Assembly (NCBI RefSeq): GCF_026167665.1
Contig: NZ_CP098740.1
Location: forward strand, 6,200,001-6,264,000
Origin: Streptomyces drozdowiczii
GTDB taxonomy: Bacteria > Actinomycetota > Actinomycetes > Streptomycetales > Streptomycetaceae
DNA: 64,000 nt
Reading direction: 5' to 3'
A model generated the notes under the pieces. That model was not told the DNA's origin, did not search any database, and worked only from the letters and a program-made list of their open reading frames with translations. Within the stretch, counting starts at the first letter, position 1. Each line of letters begins with the position of its first letter. Shown here piece after piece: positions 27,240 through 35,913 of the stretch. The translations under genes were made by a program, and so were the position numbers.

Positions 27240-28228
27240 TCCCCATGGAACAGCGCGAACTGGGCAGGACCGGACGTAACGTATCGGTCATCGGACAGGG
27301 CACCTGGCAACTCGGCGGGGACTGGGGCGAGGTCCGCGAGGAGGACGCCCTCGGGGTGCTCGACGCGGCCGTCGAATCCGGGGTGACCTTCTTCGACACG
27401 GCGGACGTCTACGGGGACGGCCGCAGCGAACAGCTCATCGGCCGCTATCTGAAGGAGCGGCCCGACGCCGGGGTGTTCGTCGCGACGAAGATGGGCCGCC
27501 GCGTCGACCAGGTGCCGGAGAACTACACCCTGGACAACTTCCGCGCCTGGAACGACCGTTCCCGCGCCAATCTGGGCGTCGACACCCTCGACCTCGTCCA
27601 GCTGCACTGCCCGCCCACCGCCGTCTACTCCTCCGACGAGGTGTACGACGCGCTGGACACCCTCGTCGACGAGCAGCGGATCGCGGCCTACGCGGTCAGC
27701 GTCGAGACGTGCGCCGAGGCGCTGGCGGCCATCGCCCGGCCGGGCGTCGCGAGCGTCCAGATCATCCTGAACCCGTTCCGCCTCAAGCCGCTGGACGAGG
27801 TCCTGCCGGCGGCGCGCGCGGCCGGGGTGGGCATCGTCGCCCGGGTGCCGCTGGCCTCCGGTCTGCTCTCGGGCAAGTACACCGCGGACACCGTCTTCGC
27901 GCCCGAGGACCACCGCACGTTCAACCGGCACGGCGAGCAGTTCGACCAGGGCGAGACCTTCTCCGGTGTCGACTACGGCACCGGTGTGGCCGCCGCCGCC
28001 GAGTTCGCCGCCCTCGCCCCCGAGGGCGCGACCCCGGCGCAGACGGCGCTGCGCTGGATCATCCAGCAGCCGGGCGTCACCAGCGTCATCCCCGGCGCGC
28101 GTTCGACGGAGCAGGCGCGGGCCAACGCGGCCGCCGCCGGACTCGACCCGCTCCCGGAGAGCACGCTGGACGCGGTGCGCGACCTCTACGACCGGCGGTT
28201 CCGCGCGACGGTCCACGGCCGCTGGTAG
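27236..28228 (+). CDS. Aldo/keto reductase (second of a coupled pair)
   Basis: 330 residues, more similar to the YccK/general-stress subgroup (ELGRTGRNVSVIGQGTWQLGGDWG, FFDTADVYGDGRSEQLIGRYL with the catalytic Asp and Tyr, VATKMGRR with the Lys, SVIPGARSTEQARAN for NADPH). It overlaps the previous gene by four bases; ATG 27245 is an equally good start. The physiological substrate is unknown. The two reductases differ in sequence, so they are not a recent duplication. It ends directly against the converging kinase gene. Confidence 0.86.
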   Translation: MIPMEQRELGRTGRNVSVIGQGTWQLGGDWGEVREEDALGVLDAAVESGVTFFDTADVYGDGRSEQLIGRYLKERPDAGVFVATKMGRRVDQVPENYTLDNFRAWNDRSRANLGVDTLDLVQLHCPPTAVYSSDEVYDALDTLVDEQRIAAYAVSVETCAEALAAIARPGVASVQIILNPFRLKPLDEVLPAARAAGVGIVARVPLASGLLSGKYTADTVFAPEDHRTFNRHGEQFDQGETFSGVDYGTGVAAAAEFAALAPEGATPAQTALRWIIQQPGVTSVIPGARSTEQARANAAAAGLDPLPESTLDAVRDLYDRRFRATVHGRW

Positions 28229-29347
28229 TCACCGCCCGGAGAACAGGCTCATCCCCAGGAACACGGCCACCAGAAAGGCGATCGCCCCCGCGATGGCACT
28301 CGCCACCCGGGGCCGGCGCCGGATCGCCTCACCGGCGGTCCGGCGCCGGGCCTTCCCGGGCCTGGCGGCCGCACGGCGCCCGTGTCCCTGTGCGGGGGCC
28401 GGCGCGGGCCCTGCCGGTGCCTGCGGGAGTCGGTACGTCGTCGGCGCACCGGGATCCGCCCCGGGCAGCGGGGCGGGCACGGCGGGGAAGGGCGCGGGGG
28501 CGGGCGCCGGGTGGTGCGGGGGCAGCGGTTCCGGGCGGCCCCGCCAGGCGTCGCCGTGGAACCAGTCGGCGACCTGCTGGGCGGTGGGCCGGTCCTCCGG
28601 CTGCTTGGCGAGCAGACCGAGCAGATACGTGTCGAAGGCGGCGGGGACGTCCACGCCGCGCTGCCGCAGCGGCACCGGAGGTGTGTCCACATGCTGGTAC
28701 AGGGTGGCCGTCGCGGTGTCCGAACGGAACGGCGGTTCACCGAGCAGCAGTTGGTAGACCACGCAGCCGAGCGAGTACATGTCGGAGGCGGCGTCGGCGG
28801 TGCGGCCGAGCGCCCGCTCCGGGGCGAGGTAGAGGCTCGTACCGACGATGTGGCCCGTCGTCGTCAGCGCGGCGGACGGGTCGTCCACGAACTGCGCGAT
28901 GCCGAAGTCCCCGATCTTGACGGTGCCTTCGCCGTCCAGCATGAGGTTTCCGGGCTTGATGTCGCGGTGGACGATGCCCTGCCGGTGCGCGGCGGCCAGT
29001 CCGGCGGCGGCCTGTCCGGCGATGCGGGCGGCCTGTTCGGGGCCGAGCCGTTCCTGGGCCAGCAGCAGATCCGCCAGGCTGCGGCCCTCGACCAGCTCCA
29101 TCACGAGGAAGAGCCGGTTCTCCCAGGCCCCGAAGTCGAAGACGGCCACCAGGTGAGGGTGGCTCAGGCGGGCGGCGGTCTGCGCCTCCAGACGGAACCG
29201 CGCGGTGGCCGACTCGTCGGCGTGCTCCCCGAGGAGCAGCTTCACGGCGACGGCCCTGCCGAGGACTTCGTCGGTGGCCCGCCAGACCTCACCCATCCCG
29301 CCCCGGCCGATGGCGGATATCAGCCGGTACCGACCAGCAACCAGCAC
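28229..29347 (-). CDS. Ser/Thr protein kinase with C-terminal membrane anchor
   Basis: Hanks-type kinase of 372 residues. The glycine-rich loop IGRGGMGEV, the VAVKLLL lysine, HRDIKPGN catalytic loop, DFGIAQF, and the APERALG activation segment are all present in residues 1-265. A Pro/Ala-rich linker and a basic stretch (GRRAAARPGKARRRTAGEAIRRRP) lead to one membrane helix (VASAIAGAIAFLVAVFLGMSLF) only three residues from the C-terminus. There is therefore no extracellular PASTA or other sensor domain. It starts at GTG 29347. Substrates are unknown. Confidence 0.88.
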   Translation of the reverse strand: MLVAGRYRLISAIGRGGMGEVWRATDEVLGRAVAVKLLLGEHADESATARFRLEAQTAARLSHPHLVAVFDFGAWENRLFLVMELVEGRSLADLLLAQERLGPEQAARIAGQAAAGLAAAHRQGIVHRDIKPGNLMLDGEGTVKIGDFGIAQFVDDPSAALTTTGHIVGTSLYLAPERALGRTADAASDMYSLGCVVYQLLLGEPPFRSDTATATLYQHVDTPPVPLRQRGVDVPAAFDTYLLGLLAKQPEDRPTAQQVADWFHGDAWRGRPEPLPPHHPAPAPAPFPAVPAPLPGADPGAPTTYRLPQAPAGPAPAPAQGHGRRAAARPGKARRRTAGEAIRRRPRVASAIAGAIAFLVAVFLGMSLFSGR

Positions 29348-29500
29348 CTGTGCACACCAATCTCGATGGCTCGGGCCCAGGGCCTGGCCGAGGACCGCTT
29401 CGACTGCCGCGGCGACGGCCTCGCCGGGGCGAGAGCGGGGTGGGGGGAGCGCGGCAAGATCAGGATATCCGGCGCGCGGACCCCGTACGACCGGCCCTCC

Positions 29501-29974
29501 TCAACGGGCGGTGCCGCCCAGCGATTCGACCAGGGGAAGCAGCCGGTGCGGCACGCGTTCGCGCAGCGCGACCTCGGTCCGGGTCCTGACCACGCCGGGC
29601 AGCCGGATGAGCCGCTGGATGACGTCCTCCAGGTGGCCGTTGTCCCGGGCGACCACCCGGGTCAGCAGATCGCCGCCGCCCGTGGTCGAGAACGCCTCGA
29701 TGATCTCGGGCACGGCGGCGAGCGCGTCTCCGACCTCGTCCAGATGGCCCTGGGTCACTTCCAGGTGCACGAAGGCGAGGACCGGGTGGCCGAGCGCGGC
29801 GGGGGAGAGGAAGGGGCCGCTCCCGGTGATCACACCGTCCCGCTCCAGCCGGTCGATGCGCGCCTGGAGGGTGCCCCGGGCGATGGACAGGATGCGTGCG
29901 TACTCGCGCACGCTCGTCTGCGGCTGCTCGATGAGCAGCCGCAGGATACGGGTGTCGAGCGCGTCCACCGCCAT
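29501..29974 (-). CDS. Lrp/AsnC-family transcriptional regulator
   Basis: 157 residues. The N-terminal winged helix (LDTRILRLLIEQPQTSVREYARILSIARGTLQARIDRLERDG) is followed by an RAM-type ligand/oligomer domain (VLAFVHLEVTQGHLDEVGDALAAVPEI, DLLTRVVARDNGHLEDV). Such proteins sense amino acids and often control neighbouring metabolic or export genes. It lies upstream of the kinase gene on the same strand with a 153-base gap. ATG 29974 was chosen over the upstream ATG because the Arg/Gly-rich extension is not family-like and GAGG precedes it. Confidence 0.85.
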   Translation of the reverse strand: MAVDALDTRILRLLIEQPQTSVREYARILSIARGTLQARIDRLERDGVITGSGPFLSPAALGHPVLAFVHLEVTQGHLDEVGDALAAVPEIIEAFSTTGGGDLLTRVVARDNGHLEDVIQRLIRLPGVVRTRTEVALRERVPHRLLPLVESLGGTAR

Positions 29975-30114
29975 GCTTCGCCGGCCTCTTTCGGTGCGTC
30001 CTCCGGGGGCCAGCGACTGTATCAACGGCGTCCGTTCACGGCGGGCCGTGTGTCACCGGTCCGGCCGGAAGTGCCCCGCGCACGGGCGGGTGGCGCGGGG
30101 CACCGGCCGGACGG

Positions 30115-30705
30115 TCAGAACTGCACGTCGGAGCAGGCGTAGAAGGCGTTGCCGGTGTCGGCGATCGTCCATACGCCGAGGATCAGGTGCTTGCCGGACT
30201 TCTGCGGCAGTACGCCGGAGTGGCTGACCGTCGAGCCGGGCAGCCGTCCGCCGAAGGGCACCGTGAGGAACGGCTGCGTCTCCAGGTCGGCCCGGGTGAG
30301 CGGCTTGGCGGGGTCGTAGCCGTCCTTGGTGATGTAGTAGCGGAAGTCGGTCGTGGCGTGCCGGGCCTCGATCCGCCAGTTGAACGTGTAGTTCTGGCCG
30401 GCGGTGACCTTGGTGGCGGGCCAGGCGCCGCCGCGCGGGTCGTCCAGCTCGGAGAAGCGGCCGATGCCGCCCGAGCAGATGTGGCCGTCGGCCGGGCCGC
30501 GGGTGGGGAAGCCCTTGGGACCCTCGACGCTCGGCGGCTCCCACTGGATCTGCCCGCAGCGCTTGACGGTGCCGATGCCGCAGAGCTGCTGCCTGCTGAT
30601 CGGCGAGTCGGTGTAGCCGTGGCTCTGGGCGGGGGCCGAGGTGGCCAGCAGGGCCGCACCGGCGACCGCCGACCCGGCCAGTAACGAGGTGATCTTCCTG
30701 CGCAT
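30115..30705 (-). CDS. Secreted AA10 lytic polysaccharide monooxygenase (chitin-type)
   Basis: Copper enzyme that cuts crystalline chitin or cellulose oxidatively. 196 residues: signal peptide to about APAQS, then mature HGYTDSPISRQQ, which puts the first copper-brace His at the new N-terminus; the second His is in RIEARHATTDFRYYIT. Cysteines in QLCGIGTVKRCG and DGHICSG fit the family. It is a single domain with no binding module. The AGGAGCG site in front of ATG 30705 and two TCTAGACC boxes upstream put it under likely DasR (GlcNAc) control, favouring chitin as substrate. Confidence 0.92.
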   Translation of the reverse strand: MRRKITSLLAGSAVAGAALLATSAPAQSHGYTDSPISRQQLCGIGTVKRCGQIQWEPPSVEGPKGFPTRGPADGHICSGGIGRFSELDDPRGGAWPATKVTAGQNYTFNWRIEARHATTDFRYYITKDGYDPAKPLTRADLETQPFLTVPFGGRLPGSTVSHSGVLPQKSGKHLILGVWTIADTGNAFYACSDVQF

Positions 30706-30745
30706 ATATCGCTCCTGGAGATGTGGGGTGATGTCCGGAGAGTGC

Positions 30746-30761
30746 TGCGGTCTAGACCAAG
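30746..30761 (-). promoter_or_regulatory. DasR-responsive element upstream of the LPMO gene
   Basis: GGTCTAGACC with flanks on the minus strand as CCTTGGTCTAGACCGC fits the DasR site consensus (TGGTCTAGACCA core). It is about 40 bases upstream of the LPMO ATG and shares the 19-base string CACCCTTGGTCTAGACCGC with the site in front of the lactonase gene at 32.5 kb. Confidence 0.8.
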
Positions 30762-30785
30762 GGTGAGCGTAACGGTGGCAATTTG

Positions 30786-30801
30786 ACATGTCTAGACCAA
30801 G
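30786..30801 (-). promoter_or_regulatory. Second, weaker DasR-like box
   Basis: On the minus strand CCTTGGTCTAGACATG keeps the left half and centre of the DasR site but has a degenerate right half. It lies 40 bp from the stronger box, about four helical turns, so cooperative binding on one face of the DNA is possible. Confidence 0.6.
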
Positions 30802-31014
30802 GAAAGGTGCCTTGTGCTAAGGGTTTCCGGCGAGGTTGGTCCGTTGGCTGTCGTCTGGTCACCCCGATGCGCTTTCGGGTGGGCCAATGGCTCAGTCGAT
30901 CGAGTTCAATTTGAGCCAACCGCCCTCCGGATGGTCTCATGTATCCGTCGATGGCGCTGCGGACCTCCGCGGCGCCTTTTTCATGCCTGAACTCTTGACC
31001 GAAACGGAGAGCCG
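30802..31014. other. Intergenic leader between LPMO and FUSC genes
   Basis: About 210 bases with no convincing gene. GTTGGCT near 30836 and AGCCAAC near 30915 could pair, enclosing a further CCGATGCGCTTTCGGG stem, so some leader structure in front of the FUSC gene is possible. No known riboswitch class was recognised. Confidence 0.35.
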
Positions 31015-32531
31015 GTGAACCGGAGTGGGGGAGCAGCAGTGCTGAGGAAAGCATTCGGGGCCCGGGACCCCGGCCGGATGCGGCTGCGCTTCGCCTGCCG
31101 CGCGGTGCTCGGCATCGGACTCGCCGTCGTGGTGTGCGGGCTCGTCGGCCACTCGCTCGTGGCGGCCATCACCGGCGGCCTGGCCGCGCTGCTCGCCCTC
31201 TTCACCGTGACCGACCCCACGGTCCGGGGCCAGGCGGTCACCACCGCCCTGCTGCCCGCCGTCGGCTTCCCGGTGCTCGCGCTGGCCGCCCTGCTCCACG
31301 ACCACCCGCTCGCCCGTGACACCGCGTTCCTCGCGGTCATGGGGCGGGGGTCTACGCGAGGCGGTGGGGGCCGCGCGGGCACTCCCTCGGCGTCTTCGCG
31401 TTCATGGCCTTCTTCACCACGCAGTTCCTCCACACCCTGCCCGGGCAGCTCCCCGAGCTCTACTCCGCCGTCGCCCTGTCCCTGCTCTGCGCGGCGGCCG
31501 TCCGCTTCGGCCTCTGGTGCTACGAACGCCGGCTGACCGTCCCCGCCGCGCCCGCCCCGCCCGCCGGCACCGGCCTGGCCAGGGTCACCACCCGGCAGGC
31601 CGTCCAGGCGGTGACCGGCGGAGCCGTCGCCCTCATGGCCGGGCAGCTGATGTCCGACCAGCGCTGGTACTGGGCCGTCGGTGCCACCTGGTGGGTCTTC
31701 GTGAACACCGCCTCGCGCGGCGAGACGCTGGTACGCGGCTTCCGCCGGGTGCTCGGCACCCTCATCGGCATCCCGGTCGGCCTCGCCGTCGTCGTCCCGC
31801 TGCACGGGGCGCCCGTGCCGACCGCCCTCGTCGTCGCCGCCGGGGTGTTCGGGATCTTCTACACGGCCGCGGTCTCCTACACCTGGATGATGCTCTCGGT
31901 GACGGTCATGGCCGGTGCGCTCTACGGCTCGCTGGGCGTGCTCGACCCCGGGCTGCTCGCCCTGCGGCTCGGCGAGACCGCCGTCGGCGCGCTCGGCGCG
32001 ATGCTCGCGGTGCTGTGCGTGCTGCCCGTCACCACGCACGCCACGACCGACGCCTGGATCCAGCGCGCCCTGCGCTGCGTGCACGCCTGCACCGAGGAGG
32101 CCGCCGCCCGCCTCTCCGGCTCCGCCACCGCCGACCCGGCCCCGCGCATCGCCGAGCTGGAGACGCTCCTCGGCCGCGTCCGCCTCTCGCTCGCCCCGCT
32201 CGTCCACCCGCTGAGCCCGCTCCGCGCCCGCCGGGCCCGGGCCGGACACGTCCTGGCCCTGCTGGACGAGTGCGCCCGCGAGGTGCGGGGCCTCGCCTCG
32301 GTGGCCGCCGACCCGGAGGCGTCCCACGACGCCCGGCTCGCCGCCGCCTGCTGGCGCGTGGAGAACGCGGTCGAGGCCCTGACCGGCCGTACCGCCGTCG
32401 CGTCCGCCGTCCCGGCGCACCCGGCCGCCACCGAACCCGCCCTCGCCCACCTGCACAGCCTGGAACGCGCGCTCGCCGAACTCGCCGTGCCGCTGCACAG
32501 CCCGCCGAGCGCCCCCCTCGTCACGGCCTGA
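31015..32531 (+). CDS. FUSC-family membrane protein (aromatic acid exporter-like), frame broken once
   Basis: Integral membrane protein of about 505 residues: two sets of hydrophobic segments (LGIGLAVVVCGLVGHSLVAA..., and AVTGGAVALMAGQLMSDQRWYWAVGATWWVFV...TLIGIPVGLAVVVPL) as in FUSC/AaeB-like exporters, then a soluble helical C-terminus. The frame breaks at 31341-31350 (GGGGCGGGGG); one added G joins FLAVMGAGVYARRWGPRGHS without loss. GTG 31015 has GGAGAGCCG upstream; GTG 31039 is an alternative. The exported substrate is unknown. It lies between the LPMO and the lactonase but has no DasR box of its own. Confidence 0.72.
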
Positions 32532-32552
32532 CCCCAGGGCCTTTCCGCCACC

Positions 32553-32568
32553 CTTGGTCTAGACCGCG
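32553..32568 (+). promoter_or_regulatory. DasR-responsive element upstream of the lactonase gene
   Basis: CTTGGTCTAGACCGCG is a good DasR-type palindrome 78 bases upstream of the GTG start at 32646. CACCCTTGGTCTAGACCGC is identical over 19 bases to the LPMO site, which links both genes to one regulon. Confidence 0.78.
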
Positions 32569-32645
32569 CACCCGCACTGCTACCGTCGCCGCGAAAGATC
32601 ACGACGGCCACGTCCGCCGCGCACAGCCGGCGGGGAGGAGCAGCG

Positions 32646-33692
32646 GTGGACAGCAGCAACGGAGCGGGACGGGCATTCATCGGGTCGTTCACCTCGGCGG
32701 GCGGGCGGGGCGTCACCGTCGCCGCCGTGGACGCGGAGACCGGCGCGCTCACGGTCCTGGGGGCCACGGACGCCGTCCCCGACCCCTCCTACCTGGCGCT
32801 CGGCCCCGGCGGCACGGTCCTCTACGCGGTCAGCGAGACCGAGCCCGGCGGCGCGGCGGCCCTGGACGTCAGCACGGACGAACCCCGCCCGCTCGGCGCG
32901 GTCCGGGCGGTGGACGGCGACGGCCCGACCCACCTCGCCCTCGCCGCCGGACACCTGGTCACCGCGAACTACGGCTCGGGCAGCGTCAGCGTGCTGCCCG
33001 TCGCCGGGGACGGCACGCTCGGACCCGTCGCCGCGGTCCTCGCGCACGAGGGCGGCGGACCGGTCGCGGACCGCCAGGAGGGCCCGCACGCCCACCAGGT
33101 CCTGCCCGACCCCTCCGGAGCCTGGGTGCTCAGCGTCGATCTCGGCACCGACTCGGTCCGCGTCTGCGCGGTCGACCCGGCCACCGGCGAGCTGCGCACG
33201 CACGGCGAGACGGCCCTGCGCCCCGGCACCGGCCCGCGCCACCTGGCCTTCCACCCCTCGGGCCGCCACGCCTATGTGCTGAACGAGCTGGAGCCCACGC
33301 TCACCGTGTGCCGTTGGGACGCCGCGGCGGGCGTCCTGGAACCGGTCCGCGAGGTGCCGGTGCTCCCCGAGGGCGTGACCGTCGAGAGCTACGCCTCCGA
33401 GGTCGTCGTCGCCCACGACGGCCGGTTCGTGTGGGCGGCCAACCGGGGCCACGACAGCATCTCCGTCCTCGCGCTCGACGCGACCGGCGAGCACCCGTCC
33501 CTGGTCACGACCGTGGGCTGCGGCGGTCACTGGCCCCGCGACCTCGCGCTGGACCCGGCCGGGCGCCGGCTCTACGCGGCCAATGAGCGCAGCGGGAACG
33601 TCGCCTGGTTCACCGTGGACCCGGAGACGGGCGTCCCGGCCCACGGGGGCACCCTGGACGCCCCGGCGGCCTCCTGCGTGGTCTTCGGCTGA
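32646..33692 (+). CDS. Lactonase-family (YbhE/Pgl-like) seven-bladed beta-propeller
   Basis: 348 residues without signal peptide. Typical lactonase features: AFIGSFTSAGGRGVTV, HLALAAGHLVTANYGSGSVSV, EGPHAHQVLPDPSGAWVLSVDLGTDSVRV, GPRHLAFHPSGRHAYVLNEL and WPRDLALDPAGRRLYAANE, which are successive propeller blades. The family includes 6-phosphogluconolactonase (YbhE) and muconate cycloisomerase-like proteins. GTG 32646 follows GGGGAGGAG. Control by a DasR box suggests a role in aminosugar or oxidised-chitin metabolism rather than the pentose phosphate route alone; this is inference. Confidence 0.85.
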   Translation: MDSSNGAGRAFIGSFTSAGGRGVTVAAVDAETGALTVLGATDAVPDPSYLALGPGGTVLYAVSETEPGGAAALDVSTDEPRPLGAVRAVDGDGPTHLALAAGHLVTANYGSGSVSVLPVAGDGTLGPVAAVLAHEGGGPVADRQEGPHAHQVLPDPSGAWVLSVDLGTDSVRVCAVDPATGELRTHGETALRPGTGPRHLAFHPSGRHAYVLNELEPTLTVCRWDAAAGVLEPVREVPVLPEGVTVESYASEVVVAHDGRFVWAANRGHDSISVLALDATGEHPSLVTTVGCGGHWPRDLALDPAGRRLYAANERSGNVAWFTVDPETGVPAHGGTLDAPAASCVVFG

Positions 33693-33700
33693 GAACCGGC

Positions 33701-33739
33701 GAGGCCCCGGTGCCGGACTGCCGTCCGGGCCGGGGCCTC
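33701..33739. terminator. Bidirectional terminator
   Basis: GAGGCCCCGG (33701-33710) pairs perfectly with CCGGGGCCTC (33730-33739), with extra pairing inside the loop, between the converging lactonase and chelatase-like genes. Confidence 0.75.
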
Positions 33740-33755
33740 ACGCATGCCGGAAGGG

Positions 33756-34679
33756 TCAGCGGGCCTGCGCCCCCTGGGCCACGGCGGGAGCGATCCCGAG
33801 GGCCGAGGTGTACATCGAGAGGACCAGCTTGCCGATCGCCGGGTACGCGCCCAGCGGCTCGGCGCTCGCGCAGCCGGCCTCCTTCGCCGCGGCGTCCAGC
33901 AGGCCCTCTTCCACCTCGGGGCCCACCAGGTACGGCGCCACGGCCAGCTGGAGCGAGCCGGAGCCCTTCAGCTGATCGGCGATCGCGGCGACGGAACCCT
34001 CCACGTCGAGCGCGGCGGCCATCACCGGCACCGCGAGCCGGGCCGCGAGCAGCATGCCCGTGATCCCCGCCGCCTGCACGGCCTCCTCGCCGCCCACCGT
34101 GGCGAGCACGATGCCGTCGGCGGCCGTCGCCACCGTGAAGAGCCTGGCCCGGTCCGCGCGGGCCAGCCCGGCCTCCGACAGCCGGACGTGCAGCGCCTCG
34201 GCCAGCAGCGGGTGCGGGCCGAGCACATCGGTCAGCTCCGCCGGGGCCTCGCTGTCGGTGATCGCCTGACGTATCCGCTGCACCAGCGCGCTGTCCGGAC
34301 CCGCGAGCAGCGGGACCACCACGGCGGCCGGGCCCGCGGGCTCGGCGACCTCACGGCCCGCGGCCAGTGCCTGCTCGTACCGCGCGGTGCGCTCGGCGGC
34401 GGAGTGCGCGATCACGGAGGCCAGCGCCGGGTACTCGGCGTCGTCCCCGTCCACGTAACCGATCAGGGCGTTCAGACCGGGCAGCTCGGAACGGGCGATG
34501 CTGATGACCTCTTCGGCGAGACCGCGGCTCGTCGAGGAGGGGGTACCGGGAACGGCGAGAACGAGCGCGGCAGCGCCCTCGGGTGCGACCACGGGCTCCG
34601 GGCGGCGGTGCCGTCCGGACTGGCGAGGTCGCGGCATTCGTACAGGCAGGCCGGAAGCGGGCCCAGTGGGGGTGCTCAT
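33756..34679 (-). CDS. CbiX/SirB-like (sirohydrochlorin chelatase family) protein
   Basis: 307 residues with two related alpha/beta halves, as in CbiX/SirB chelatases: ALVLAVPGTPSSTSRGLAEEV... in the N-half and ...ADGIVLATVGGEEAVQAAGITGML in the C-half, joined by the segment VVVPLLAGPDSALVQRIRQA. In the classic enzymes a His begins the motif (LxxHGS); here VPGTPSS lacks it, so metal insertion is doubtful and it may have another role. No sirohaem or cobalamin genes are adjacent. The N-terminal 35 residues are basic and Pro-rich and may be unstructured. Confidence 0.6.
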   Translation of the reverse strand: MSTPTGPASGLPVRMPRPRQSGRHRRPEPVVAPEGAAALVLAVPGTPSSTSRGLAEEVISIARSELPGLNALIGYVDGDDAEYPALASVIAHSAAERTARYEQALAAGREVAEPAGPAAVVVPLLAGPDSALVQRIRQAITDSEAPAELTDVLGPHPLLAEALHVRLSEAGLARADRARLFTVATAADGIVLATVGGEEAVQAAGITGMLLAARLAVPVMAAALDVEGSVAAIADQLKGSGSLQLAVAPYLVGPEVEEGLLDAAAKEAGCASAEPLGAYPAIGKLVLSMYTSALGIAPAVAQGAQAR

Positions 34680-34817
34680 GGCGCCGCATGCTACTGGTTT
34701 CGGACGGCTCCCTGCGCGGGGAGGGTCCGGTCGAGCGGCCTCTGTCCGCTTTTATCCGATCAGCGGCTTACCGGGCGACTGCCCTGATCTGTCGTCAGCG
34801 CTCTCGTGCCCGTCGCC

Positions 34818-35828
34818 CTACGAGCGGGGCCCGGGCGCCGGAACGCAGAGCAGCGTCGGGTGGCGCGGCAGCCTCAGCCCCCCGGTGTCGAGGGCCTGGG
34901 CGATGCGCAGCGCACCGATCAGGGGATCACCCGAACCGGGGACCGCCCGTGCCCGGGGCAGCAGCTGCGCCAGCTCCTCGCGCAGCGGTACGAGCAGCGG
35001 CTCGCCCATCCGGAACAGCCCGCCGGTCAGCGCGACTTCGTAGCCGTCCTCGTCCGCCTCCGCCTCCGGGCACACCGCCGCGGCCGCCTCCGCGATATGC
35101 GCGGCGGCCTCCCGCAGGATGCCCGCGGCGACCGGGTCGCGGTCCGCGCACACGGCCACCTCCGGCGCGAACGAGGCCAGCAGCGCGGGCCGGTCGGCGC
35201 GCGGATAGAGCAGACCGGGCAGCTCCTGCGGCGGCCCGAACACCGCTTCCAGCCTGGCCAGCAGCGCGCGCGAACCACCGCGCCGCCCGTCGTACGCGCG
35301 CATCGCGGCGTCGAGTCCGGCCCGCCCGATCCAGGCGCCGCCCCCGCTGTCGCCGAGCAGGTGCCCCCAGCCGTCCGCCCGCCGCCACTCCGTCAGGTCC
35401 GTGCCGAGCGCGATCAGCCCGGTGCCGGCGGCCACCACCGCGCCGGGCCGCTGCCCGACCGCCCCGGCGTACGCGGTCACCGCGTCCGCCGCGAGCGCGA
35501 TCCGGCGCACCCCCAGCGCGTCCGCCAGGGCGCCCGGCAGTTCGGCGCGCAACCCGTCGCCCAGCGTGGCCATCCCCGCGGCGCCGACCGCCGCGGCGGT
35601 GATCCGCCCACCGGGGGCGTGCCCGTCGAGCAGACCGCGTACGGCGGGGAGCACCTGGTCCAGGAGATGCGCTGCGTCGATGCCGCGCGGCCCCGTGCGC
35701 ACCGGGCCGCCGCACGCGACGGTGGCCAGTGGGGCGTCCGCACCGGCCGTGCCCAGCGCCACCCGGAGCCCCGAGCCGCCCGAATCCACGCCGAGTACAT
35801 AGGTGTCCGGTTGCCCGTGTGACGTCAT
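34818..35828 (-). CDS. BadF/BadG-type sugar kinase (N-acetylglucosamine kinase-like)
   Basis: 336-residue ASKHA-fold ATPase: YVLGVDSGGSGLRVAL (phosphate 1), AVVAAGTGLIALG (phosphate 2), GHLLGDSGGGAWIGRAGL (family signature) and VALTGGLFRMGEP (adenosine loop). This subgroup includes GlcNAc and glucosamine kinases, so it may phosphorylate aminosugars taken up from chitin; that would suit the nearby LPMO. It lacks the iron-sulfur cysteines of the benzoyl-CoA reductase activators. ATG 35828 is the natural start. No DasR box was found upstream. Confidence 0.8.
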   Translation of the reverse strand: MTSHGQPDTYVLGVDSGGSGLRVALGTAGADAPLATVACGGPVRTGPRGIDAAHLLDQVLPAVRGLLDGHAPGGRITAAAVGAAGMATLGDGLRAELPGALADALGVRRIALAADAVTAYAGAVGQRPGAVVAAGTGLIALGTDLTEWRRADGWGHLLGDSGGGAWIGRAGLDAAMRAYDGRRGGSRALLARLEAVFGPPQELPGLLYPRADRPALLASFAPEVAVCADRDPVAAGILREAAAHIAEAAAAVCPEAEADEDGYEVALTGGLFRMGEPLLVPLREELAQLLPRARAVPGSGDPLIGALRIAQALDTGGLRLPRHPTLLCVPAPGPRS

Positions 35829-35913
35829 GGACCGGCTCCCGGGTGCGCAGAGGTGAGTAACGGGCAGCACCCTATCCCCGGGGCGCCGCGTTGCGCCGGT
35901 AGGGTGATCTTCC

